Shown in pieces: positions 54,841 through 64,000 of a stretch of DNA of 64,000 nt; the stretch's first letter is position 1; every line of letters begins with the position of its first letter. The notes below the pieces were generated by a model, which searched no databases, was not told the origin of the DNA, and was given only the letters and a program-made list of their open reading frames with translations. The position numbers were made by a program, and so were the translations under genes. Source of the stretch: Rhabdophis nuchalis (lineage: Eukaryota; Chordata; Lepidosauria; Squamata; Natricidae); assembly GCA_039707465.1 (NCBI GenBank), contig CM077652.1, positions 38,019,118-38,083,117 of the forward strand. The letters run 5' to 3'.

Positions 54841-57800
54841 CGCAGCGAAGGTTTCCTTTCCCATTCTCTCCCCTCCAGCCTCACCTGGAGGCGAAGCTCC
54901 GTCAAACAGCGCAAGGGACGAGCTTTAAGGACTTGGCAGCAGCCACGCAGGAGGCTCTGCCAACGGCCGCCTTAAAGCTTCCCGGTCCGAGGAAAACTTT
55001 CCAACGTGCAGCCGCATTTTCAGGCTGAGCCGCTGGGCGTCTCCTCTGGAGAGGTTGCAATCCAAACCCCTCCGAGGAAAGTCAAGCGTGGTCTACTTTC
55101 TGTCAACCTTTGGGGGAAGGTCCTGGGCTGACCTGGGAGAGTCTCCAGGACAATATTCAGCCCCCACAAGTCAAGGGTGTGGAATCTCCTCTCCTTCCTC
55201 GGTGCTTAAGATGGCCTGTAATCAGGTGAAACGGAGCCTAAAGGAAGCAGAGGGGCAAGCAGATCTAGGGAATCCTTCCTCTCCCAGCTCCCTTACACAG
55301 CCCTTGGGAAGCTTTCTCCTGCCCAATGCCATGCTCTTTCCTCTGCGGCATTGATGGCAAACATAAAAAGGACCATTGACTCAAAGGCTCTGCCCCTGTG
55401 ATTCTGGAGAGATGGAGACTACTAAATGTGTTCTTTGTTGCTCCTTTTACGGGAGCAGCTGAACCAGAGTCGTACTTAGATATTTTGTTGCTCAGATTCA
55501 AACCTATGCAGCTCATTCCTTGTTACAGCACATGTAGGTAGGTTTTGCACAGCAGCACAGAAGATCTGTTGGATCTTGATGAACTAAACCCCTCAATGCA
55601 TTCTTTGAAATTATTCTTTGGTTCTCTTTCAATCCGTGTTTCTCTTCTGCTCCCCATGCTGCAGCTTCTTACAAGCCAGTCACTTTTCCCTTTTGAAAAA
55701 GGCAGGCGCATGCTAGAAATTAAGCAGTTCAGTCTTTTCCTTGCTGCCTGTCACCACCTTACCCTCTCTCTAGTCAGTGGGCCACTTAAGCCTTCTCTGT
55801 TGATGCACCTGATTGTGGACTGTTATCCCTTTCTCTTCCCCATGCTTTGCCTGGTTCCTGAGGACATTGAGATGGGAACTTGACCTGGCTTAACCGGTCT
55901 ATTGTTTTTGTGGGCTTCACTGCTCTTATCTAACCACTGCCTAGTCTGCAGCTCTTTCCCTGTCTCCCAAGGCCCCTCCTACACACCATTCAGAGGATAC
56001 AGAGACTTGAATACAGGAACTTTGGATAAAACTGAATGGATGAATATTCCCACTACTAGATGGATTCAAAGCTGGTTGTACTCCTGTACGCCACACATGG
56101 TCCTTGGCTTCTTTATCTTAGAAACAGAAGACTGATGGCAGAAAATGATCTTGTGGTCCCTCAAGTCTACCCTTTGAAGAGGATTTTTTGTTTTGTCTTT
56201 TTAATGCAGGGGTGTCAAACTCAAGACCCGGGGGCCAGATCCAGCCTGCGGAGTGTTCAGATCTGGCCCGCGGGGCCGACCTGGAAACAGCGAAGGACTG
56301 GTCCGCGGTGTCTCTGCTTATGAAAACAGAGCTCAGGAGGGCACGCCCATGGCCCTCCCGAGCTCTGTTTTCACTGGCAGAGGGTTGCAGGAGGCCGTTG
56401 CAACCGAAAACGGAGCTCAGGAGCCTGTTTTCACTGGCACAATGCTCAGGCCACCACAGGCGCCCTCAACACAGTGATGTTCAGCTGGCCACACCCACCA
56501 TGGCCCCCTGAGGTCAGACAACCCTGATGTGGCTCTCAATGAAATGAGTTTGACACCACTGTTTTAATGTATTATTTTTTTAAAAAAATATTTATTTTTA
56601 TTGTATTATTTTTGTCGGATGATGGATAAGTGTTTATCCCAAACATATTTAAACTCAGTTATTGGTGATTGATGCGCTACGGCTGCTGGAAGTCACAAGC
56701 TTCCTCTACTTTTTTTGTGAAGCCATCCTTTCTAACATTAATTTTGAACTAACCCTAACCCTCCTTTCAGTTTGAGATTATGCCCCTGGGTTCTTGATTT
56801 TTGCTTAATGTTGAAAATACTAGGAACTTTTTCACACCTTTCATATATTTCAAGGTTTCAGTCATGTGTCTCCAGACTGTACCTATTCAGTTCCTTCAAT
56901 CTCTCTTGATTGTCTCTTGGAGCTTGTACCATTTTTGTTCCCCATCTCTGGACTTGATCAATCTTATATCTTTTTTTAAGTGGGGTCTCCAAAACTGGAC
57001 ACTGTGTTTCAGTTTAGTCAGAGGTCTGGCTAAAGCTCTATATAGCGGAAGTAGGACCTGCTGATGATCCTTCTAGTGATATATCATAGAATTTTGTTTG
57101 CCTTCACAACGTCAACTCTTATTATACACCTTTGTGTCACCAACAAAAGGTGTGTATTAGAGTTTATGTTCCTGGCGGTATTTGTCATCAGGAATAAATT
57201 CAGTGGGAGATCTCAGGCTCTGTCTTATCCCTAGTACTCTTCAACTTTTTAATGAATTATGTAGATGAGGAGATAGAAGAAGAGCTGGTCAGGTTTTCTG
57301 GCAACATAAAGTTGGGGAGTATTGCTAACTCCTTAGAAGACAGGCTCAAGGTTCAAAAGACTCTGTCCTCAAGATAGTCCTCCCTAAATCCCATGCTCTT
57401 ACAGCAAAAATGAAAGCATGCAGAGAATGCAACCTTGGTAGCCTCCCCTTCCTTGATTGGAATGGCAGCATCCCAGAAGGGGACCTGACATGCTGCCCTC
57501 CCAAAAGAAAGAGGCTGATACCTGCAGCGTATAACACAATAAACAGGAGAGAAAAATAGCATTTAGTCTCATTAGGTTTATCAGAGCATTGGTTGTGGAA
57601 CCGTTTCATTAATTTAGGCCTAATTCATTGACAAACAAATAAGCATGACCTCCCCACAAAGACCATGGTGATCTAAATAATATTTGTTTTATTGTTAAAA
57701 CTGAAAAAGCTACTTATAGAAATGATTGCTGGAAAACTAGGATGTGTACCAAATAAATAAAATTTGTTTCTTTTAATTAGGATGAAACAGGTGCCTATTT

Positions 57801-60800
57801 AATAGACCGAGATCCATCCTATTTTGGACCGGTACTGAACTATCTCCGACATGGGAAACTGGTTATTAATAAAGATCTGGCGGAGGAAGGTACGTTTTGC
57901 AATTCGGGAAAACTGTCCTGAAATTCATTGGCTCCAAAAATTAGTTTTCAGATTGCTTCATTTGAAAAGCAGTTGCATGATTATTTGCACAAGCTGGCTG
58001 GTCTTGGCACCTCAACTCTTAGTGGCCTCTTATTGAATTTCCTGGGCTTGAAATTTTGAAAAATAAACTGGTCCTGGCATTTAATTCTTGTAAAATAACA
58101 GTTCTTCCAAACAATAAAAAATAGGAATAAAAAAGAATTAGATTTATACAAGCAGACCCAAATCTCATTTTGCAAGGTTAGCCAGACTCCCAAATATTGT
58201 TCCCCCTTCAAAGTCCCCTTCCTTCAGCTGGAATATTTCTAATTATAATATATTTGAAGAAACGGAAAGGAATGTGGTGGCATGCAGACAGTTGCCCTTT
58301 TCCAACTGTTTGGACTCTGTCGTCCTTGTGTTTCCCCAGCCACTCTTGAAAGTGGGAAGAGAGTAGTACAGGCAGTAGTTTGTGCCCTGGGCTCACACAG
58401 CCTCTTAGGGATGGCAACGACAAACATTGATTGCCACCAGAGTTAAGTATTATCTTTTGTAACTTGATTTCCTTTTCAAGGCGTGCTTGAAGAAGCTGAA
58501 TTCTACAACATCACATCCTTAATTAAACTGGTGAAGGACAAAATAAGAGAAAGAGACAGTAAAATCTCACAGGTGGGACCCTCTTTGATTTCTGAGTAAG
58601 GGGTGTTTTGGTTTGGGGCTGTTTCAGTGTGTGAGATTTCCCACCTAGAAGAGGAATGCAGCATTTCTTCTCTCTTGCTGATGCTGCTTTGACAGCCTGT
58701 GAGGCCAGTCCCACCAATGGGGGAGCTGTACCCATGTGACCTGGGGGATGGGGGGGGGATTCAGGAGAGCTCCTTTTCCTGCATTGGTCCCAGCGGCCTT
58801 CTTCTCTGCCACAGGTGCCAGTCAAGCATGTTTACAGAGTGCTACAGTGCCAGGAAGAGGAGTTGACCCAGATGGTCTCCACCATGTCTGATGGCTGGAA
58901 ATTTGAACAGGTAACGTACCAAGATTTCATTTCCTTTGCAGAGACAGGTACAGTTGAGAGGGGGGAGGGAGTGTTGTTGTGTTCCACTGGGTTTTCCCAC
59001 AGTTCTTTCCAAAAGTTCAAAGTTTTTTCTTTACATGTGTGGATATTGTTTTATTCGTCCGTATCTTTCAATTTTCTTTGCTGTTGCTATTACACATTGT
59101 TTTAGCTCTTCCATAATTTCCGTTATTGTTTTTTCCTCCAGGTTGTATTTTTTGTGTAAACTATTTTTCAGCTTTTTGTTCTTTAGTTTTCCTTCTTTCA
59201 AGTACTTCAGATTGCTGATATCCCCTCATAGTTTTTTAATTTCATTTTCAAGTTGAATTTTCCACTTTGGTGTTCCAGTGGGTTTCTTTTTTGGCATTTT
59301 ATAACCTAGTTCTGCAGTTACAATGGTGGCTGTGCCATACATTAATTGGTTGGTTTCATAGAATGTGCTGGATGGGATGGAAATTAAAATGTTGTTCATG
59401 GCAGTTAACAGAGCTTTCACTCGTTTGCTATGCACTTCGTGAATGATAGGTAGTCTTTTTCTTTCTACATTTTCTTTGATGTGGTTTTCAATTTTTTCTT
59501 TCAGCATTTTTGCTAGATCACTTAGCTCTACACTTTCAAATTGTTGCATAGGAGTATCTTTATCCTCTATGTTTGTTGCTTCCACTGACTGATCAATTTG
59601 TTCAGGTGTTGGAGCAACTTAAGAAGAAAATTAGTATTAGTATTATCCATTGTTGAATGACCTGGTCTGAACCTTGCCTGCTTTGAGGCCAGGATGTTTT
59701 TGGAAAACTTATAATATGAAAACTGATGTTTAAGCTACTGATTGCAGATGAGAGGCTGGTAGGATGATACTTTATAGTTTATAGGATAAGACTAGTCTCC
59801 TGTTTTGTTCATGGGAAGAAAGATGGAATTAAGCCCAATTTTGGAATCTGGAAAGAGTTATTTCTGGAGATGAAGAGAGGAGCTAGCAGAGGTGGGGTTG
59901 GACTTTGGAAATTCTGGTGTAATTGTTTTTGCTGAGAGGTTTGCTTTTTTTCCAATTGAAAAACTTATTGTTGATGTTTTATACGTTGAGATGGGTCCAT
60001 TGAGGAAGGGTAGCAAAACTGAAGGATCCCTCCCCGGAGATGTCTTGAATAAATGGCTGAAATGTCCATCCCGAGAATTAAATTATTGTTGTCAGGTGAG
60101 TTATAGCTAGCTGAAGATCAGGAATTGAGGTGTCAGAATAGGCAGTAATTTTTCTTTGTTTAGCCTTTGTTTTCTTTGTTTAGTCTTTCTTGCATAATTT
60201 TGTTTCTTCTCCTGTGTATAAACCTCCCAAAGCTCTTTTTTTTAGCATAGATTTTTCAGGGTTGTGATATATTTGAGCAATTTCTATCCACAATAATTCG
60301 CAGGGTCTTCCCTGGTAAACCAGGGTTTTGGTCTGACTGATACAACCTGTGGAGGAGAGAGGCCACATTGAAAAGCATGCGGTCCCAGAGGAACCCCTGC
60401 TGCGTGGACCAGCTGCTGGGTGGTTAGTGGAGCAGCTGGAGCTGGTGTGTGTGTGAGAGAGAGAGGGGGGTGGGGATTGGAGACACTTGGCAGCCTGCTT
60501 TCAGGATCACAACAGCAGTGGGGGTGAATTTATTTTCTTATGTTTATTTTACTTGGTTATCAAATTTTGAAACAGCTGATCTCTCTCACAGAGGGACTCT
60601 GCATAGTGTACAAATAAAATATTAAAACATTAAAAGCCGGTATGCAAAATTTAAAAAGAGGCAAGGTTGATTATAATTCAGTTAATTGGAAGCTGGGGTG
60701 GGGGTGGAGGGAGGCTTTCAGGGTGCTAATCAGCTCCAATTCCGTCTGCTCCTCTGCGCTCCCCAATCGAGAGAACAGAGCCATGTTTCCAAACCTTTCC

Positions 60801-62277
60801 AAAAGGGGTCCCACCTCATCTCGGGGAGGGGGGGGGGGCGCAGTGTTCCACAGGGTGGAGCATCGGCAGAGGAGGCTCTCTTTCTGGACCCCACCAGTCA
60901 GAATTCTTCAACTGTCTGGTGCACAGCATGTCCTCCTGCCCTGAATGGGATGGGCCAGTGAATTGGGCTGAAGATGGTTCCAGAGATACGGTAGCCTGGC
61001 CCCTGCCATCTGGGCCTTTAAGGTCCATAGCCAATGCCTGGCATTGGATCCAGAGCAAAATGGCGCCCAGTGGAGCCAGTGCAGTGACATTGTTACATAC
61101 TTTGTTCTTTGGGTGCCCGAGATTTCACGTCTGGCCGCATTTAGTACCAGCTGCTTGTGGATACTTTTCAAGACTGGGGATGATTACTTTTCCAGACGCG
61201 CTACTGGCTGCATGAGGCTGCTTGCCCTGGGGGCTTCAGAAAAATAATAAATTCCCAGGTGGTTCCAATGATTTTTGAAGAATGTTTTATTTTATTGTTA
61301 ATTAATTACTATTTTTACTGTATGATGCCCAGAGTCACATCTGTGAAATGGCTGTATAAATTTGATCAATGCAGCTGTGTTAAAACGAAGGTTTGGTCTT
61401 TATGCACTGTGACCAGGTTTAATGTAACAAAATTAACGCTGCATATTAACTGCAAGCCTAATGAGAAGATGGATTTTTAGAATTAGTAGGGAGAGTAACT
61501 GGAGGTTGTACTTTGTACATTAAATGAGTCTGAAAGTCAAACCCTGTAAAGTTTGTTTTGTAAACAAGCTTAATCACTGGTGAAGTCAGTTCTGCATCTT
61601 TCACTGAAAATGTCTCTTTTTTTTTCTCTATTCTCTCGAGTTGAAGTGAATTCTGTTTTATGGCTTCTGCTCCAGCTGGAGCAAGCTAGCAGTCAGCTTC
61701 CGCAGAATTCCTTCCCAGAAGACTAACTCCAGAATAAAAGAATTCTAAGAAATTATCTTCTTGAGATTTAGTTTTATTTGTTAAATAAAGGAGTGCTGTT
61801 TACACTTCCGTCTCTAGCCTGCCTAAGTCCTCTTGCCCTGGGCTTGGTCACCAGAGCCTCCTCATGCTGTGGCTCTTGCAGAGTTCCTAGAGATTTCATC
61901 GCTGCCTGAAAAGGTCAGTTTGATAAAGAGGATCCAAGGAAGAAACTAAATTGCTCTTGACCTAAGGTTGAATAAAACAAGGCCCCAAATGATGGTCCTG
62001 CTCTTCCTCTCTGCTAGTTAGATGTCTTCAGTGGGAATAAAAAGAGAGAACTCCCCCCCACCCCCTTGAGGCACTGTTGCCGTGCAGCGGGAGGCCTCAG
62101 GGCCCTTGGCAAGCAAGAGCAGCAACTCTAAGCCTCTCTTTCCTGTTCCAGCTAGTGAGCATCGGATCATCCTATAATTATGGGAACGAGGACCAGGCAG
62201 AATTCCTCTGCGTTGTCTCCAAGGAGCTGCACAACACGCCCTACGGCACAGCCAGCGAGCCCAGTGAGAAAGCAAAG
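54371..62277 (+). CDS. KCTD5: BTB/POZ domain protein KCTD5, first five coding exons (last exon outside window)
   Basis: Cytosolic/nuclear adaptor that pentamerises through its BTB (T1-like) domain and recruits CUL3 ubiquitin ligase; known substrates in mammals include G-beta-gamma. Coding exons are 54371-54652, 57781-57889, 58481-58572, 58815-58910 and 62152-62277, totalling 705 nt (235 codons), phases consistent. The BTB starts at [19 protein letters not shown] and continues [20 protein letters not shown] and [19 protein letters not shown]. The C-terminal region has [20 protein letters not shown] and [32 protein letters not shown] and the lysine-rich [10 protein letters not shown] distinguish KCTD5 from paralogues KCTD2 and KCTD17. 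The final exon, expected to encode the conserved ILQERGSRM tail, is not found up to 64000. Start: strong Kozak context (A at -3, G at +4). Confidence 0.95.
54653..56198. other. KCTD5 intron 1, 5' part: nothing recognised after the CpG island
   Basis: GC content falls after about 54840. No exon or repeat is recognised. Confidence 0.4.
56207..56561. mobile_element. Third hAT family (MITE) in KCTD5 intron 1, perfect TSD
   Basis: Starts CAGGGGTGTCAAACTC and ends with the near-complement GAGTTTGACACCACTG. Target duplication TTTTAATG at 56199-56206 and 56562-56569. 355 bp, GC-rich middle with short internal duplications of CGGAGCTCAGGAG type. No coding capacity. Confidence 0.92.
56755..57125 (-). 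repeat. Old CR1 LINE relic
   Basis: Plus-strand text TCTCCAAAACTGGACACTGT, TCTGGACTTGATCAATCTTA and TCATGTGTCTCCAGACTGTA is the complement of the CR1 C-terminal RT, heavily diverged. Confidence 0.55.
57165..57360 (+). repeat. CR1-like RT palm relic
   Basis: Reads in broken frame [20 protein letters not shown] then FSGNIKLG, a decayed CR1 palm with the FADDTKL box changed to FSGNIKL. Confidence 0.6.
57781..57889 (+). CDS. KCTD5: KCTD5 coding exon 2: BTB core
   Basis: Begins [20 protein letters not shown] and continues [16 protein letters not shown] plus one base. Acceptor AATTAG, donor GTACGT. A serine replaces the threonine of the human RDPTYFG motif. Confidence 0.95.
57890..58480. other. 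KCTD5 intron 2: nothing recognised
   Basis: 591 bp, no repeat or exon identified. Confidence 0.4.
58481..58572 (+). CDS. KCTD5: KCTD5 coding exon 3: end of BTB and linker
   Basis: Completes the glycine and reads [20 protein letters not shown] then [10 protein letters not shown]. Acceptor TTCAAG, donor GTGGGA. Confidence 0.95.
58815..58910 (+). CDS. KCTD5: KCTD5 coding exon 4
   Basis: Reads [20 protein letters not shown] then [12 protein letters not shown], the first half of the C-terminal domain. Acceptor CCACAG, donor GTAACG. Phase 0 on both sides. Confidence 0.95.
59220..59640 (-). repeat. Possible R4-type LINE N-terminal fragment in KCTD5 intron 4
   Basis: A 119-codon - strand frame (59585-59226) reads [39 protein letters not shown], then [18 protein letters not shown]. 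The PxWKxxLExxIKxL end is reminiscent of the region before the RT in R4/Dong-like elements; this assignment is from memory and weak. No RT follows on this strand. Confidence 0.35.
59641..60785. other. KCTD5 intron 4: mostly unassigned
   Basis: A GA/TG-rich patch at 60440-60475 and no exon. The 60540-60790 part may be the 3' end of the L2 relic that follows. Confidence 0.35.
60786..61210 (-). repeat. Old L2-type LINE relic
   Basis: Plus-strand text follows the complement of the L2 C-terminus: GTTCCACAGGGTGGAGCATC, AAAATGGCGCCCAGTGGAGC, CAGTGCAGTGACATTGTTAC and TCTGGCCGCATTTAGTACCA correspond to positions 48411-48720 of the near full-length copy. No open frame. Confidence 0.6.
61211..62151. 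other. KCTD5 intron 4, 3' part: nothing recognised
   Basis: AT-rich, no exon or named repeat; ends at the exon 5 acceptor. Confidence 0.4.
62152..62277 (+). CDS. KCTD5: KCTD5 coding exon 5
   Basis: Reads [20 protein letters not shown] then [20 protein letters not shown] and AK before donor GTGAGT. Acceptor TTCCAG. The intron downstream extends past the window. Confidence 0.95.
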
Positions 62278-63530
62278 GTGAGTTGTCTTGAGAAGAGGAG
62301 CGCCTAAAAAAGCTCGGCACGGGGCTTTGTGCTTGCCGTGGGTCAGCTGGTCTTTTCGGACAACAAACACACCAGTGAATAAGAATTGTTAAGCTTTATT
62401 ATTAACCCAAGCAAACAGATTTAAAAGCCCAACATATAAATCATACATGCTAAACAAGAAATCTCTGATAAGGAGCTCCTTAACAACAACTGCAGAGATA
62501 CCCCTCCCCAAGGCTGGCCATCTTGCACCACCCTCTGTGTAGGATTGTGGGTGGGAGCTCCAGTTAAAGGCCAGGCAGAGGTTTCTATGAAAATCGGGTC
62601 CTGCCTCCGCAGTCCTGTGGCAGCAGGATCTGGTCTTGACCAGGAGGCACCTGACTGGGGCAGAACCAAACATCTGAGCCTTTCACAGATGAGAAAAACT
62701 TGGCAGCTATGTGACAGTTCCCCCCCCCCCCCGCATCTATTTTCAGCAGCCAAGAATGAAAAACAATCAAGTTAACTCAGAATGAGCCTTACACTTTTTC
62801 TTAATATGAAGGAGAAATCAAAATGTGCCAGTCAACTCGAAATACAATGGCATTCCACTGTATTACTACCCTTCAATGCCAATGGGATTCCTTGTGAGAA
62901 AGCAGCCTTACCTCTGCCCACGGGTGGGGCCCTTGTCCCCATTGTGGTTTCAGATTCTGACCTTAGTTGGGGGCCTCCAGGCTAAGTAGATTCTCTTTTG
63001 GAAATGAAAGCTGAAGTAACACCCACCCCCCTTCAGAATGCAACAGAATTCTCTTTTCATCACATGGCTTGGGGGGGGGGGGGGGGAGACACACGACGAC
63101 ACAATGTCCTTTGCATTTAAGCCCAAACTGGCCTGAAGGAGAATGGAAGAATCTTCGTGCCCATGGCATGTAGATCTGGCTTCCTCCTCTGCCAAAGGCC
63201 ACACGAGGGCCACCATCAGGAATAACAGCCGACCAGAGGGGTGCAGGTGGCCCTCTGCAGAAGGCAGAACTGGGCAAAGGTACTGATCACGGGGGCTAAG
63301 AATTCAAACTATTTTAAGATTGCAGACTAGATTTTAAGGGTATTTTACTTGCTTTTTATTACTATGGCAGCCTTAGTTTTACTTTGTGCATCAACATGAG
63401 ATGACTAAGCCATCTTCTAATTCTTCTGGAATAAACTTTAATAAAAAGAGACTGAGGAAGAGAACTGGAGAGTTTATATGAGCATTTTAGACAGAAACTA
63501 GAAAACTAGAAATTCCAGTGAAAAATAAAA
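62278..63530. other. KCTD5 intron 5: no last exon found
   Basis: I looked for codons of the expected C-terminal ILQERGSRM tail and found none. Homopolymer runs: C at 62721-62732 and G at 63072-63087. Short frames without domains. Confidence 0.45.
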
Positions 63531-63534
63531 AGCG

Positions 63535-64000
63535 AATGTATTTGGGTCAATATTAAAGGTTGGGGGGGGAATGATATTGTCATAGGTCTATACTACAGGC
63601 CACCCAACCAAGCAGAGGAAGTGGATGTACTTTTTGCTAACCAGCTAACTAAGGTATGTAGGAAGCACACTGCAATAGTAATGGGAGATTTTAACTACCC
63701 TGACATTAATTGGGAAACAAACTCTGCACCAAGTGGAAGATCCAACAGGTTCCTAACAAACCTAGCAGACAACTTTGTTTCCCAAAAGGTAGAGAAGGGA
63801 ACAAGGGGATCAGCAATATTGGACTTAATTCTCACTAACAGAGAGGAAATGATAGAAGGTGTAGAAGCTACAGGAACTTTGGGGGCAAGCGATCATGAAA
63901 TACTGGAATTCAACATTATGCAAACAAAAGTAGTTGAACAAAGTCAAACTAGAGTCTTAGACTTCAAGAGAGCTAATTTCAACAAACTCAGAGAGAGCTT
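63535..64000 (+). mobile_element. CR1 LINE endonuclease domain, open to the window edge
   Basis: From 63570 to 64000 one frame is open without a stop: VIGLYYRPPNQAEEVDVLF, then AIVMGDFNYPDINWETNSAP, SAILDLILTNREEMIEG and GTLGASDHEILEFNIMQTKV. These are the APE-type endonuclease motifs (GDFN, SDHE) of CR1. It has no ATG in frame near its start. The RT would lie beyond the window, so this may be the longest CR1 copy here. Confidence 0.88.

Noticed and set aside
56751..56765. CTAACCCTAACCCT as interstitial telomere repeat
   Set aside because: Only two units, no array; it continues into CR1-like text.
62278..63530. KCTD5 last exon
   Set aside because: No codons for the conserved C-terminal tail with an AG acceptor were found; it must lie beyond 64000.

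Overview
This is a vertebrate nuclear window, most likely from a squamate reptile and probably a snake. The reasons are two conserved, intron-split vertebrate genes, abundant CR1 and L2-type LINEs, a Sauria/Squam-like tRNA SINE, a Penelope-like relic and many short non-autonomous hAT elements. The species call is inference from repeat content; the two gene calls rest on exon-by-exon reading.

Layout. From 1 to about 20.6 kb there is no exon I can support. This stretch is probably the 5' flank or intron 1 of PDPK1 and is filled with repeats: a hAT element (2586-2934), a forward L2 (about 3095-4835), a nested hAT/hAT/L2 stack (8226-10736), a Penelope-like relic (about 11700-12430), CR1 tails, and palindromic hAT elements at 13336, 17283 and 19041. 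From 20588 to 43268 thirteen coding exons on the + strand encode PDPK1 (3-phosphoinositide-dependent kinase 1) from just after its first few codons to the stop codon. All splice sites are GT-AG and all phases agree. Only the short first coding exon is missing, presumably upstream of the window. PDPK1 introns carry L2 copies (24.1-26.3 kb and 39.4-42.1 kb), CR1 copies, a SINE, an L1-like relic and hAT elements. The 3'UTR runs to about 44.4-45.0 kb.

The intergenic region (45-54 kb) holds a decayed Tc1/mariner element, CR1 fragments and a nearly full-length reverse-strand L2 (48.1 to about 51.6 kb). A CpG-rich promoter at about 54.14 kb leads into KCTD5, whose first five coding exons (54371-62277) are present. 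Its short last exon lies beyond the right edge. The window ends inside an open CR1 endonuclease region (63.5-64.0 kb).

How the genes relate. PDPK1 and KCTD5 lie head-to-tail on the same strand, as they do on human 16p13.3, so this is a conserved syntenic block. PDPK1 is the PIP3-responsive master kinase of AGC kinases. KCTD5 is a BTB-domain adaptor for CUL3 ubiquitin ligases, known to act on G-beta-gamma. Both touch signalling downstream of receptors and PI3K, but nothing here shows co-regulation.

The most informative structure I found is in the mobile DNA. Seven octamer target duplications around three families of short hAT-like elements all fit nnnTAnnn, which points to Buster-type hAT transposition. 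Several insertions can be ordered in time from nesting. I saw no previously undescribed gene system.
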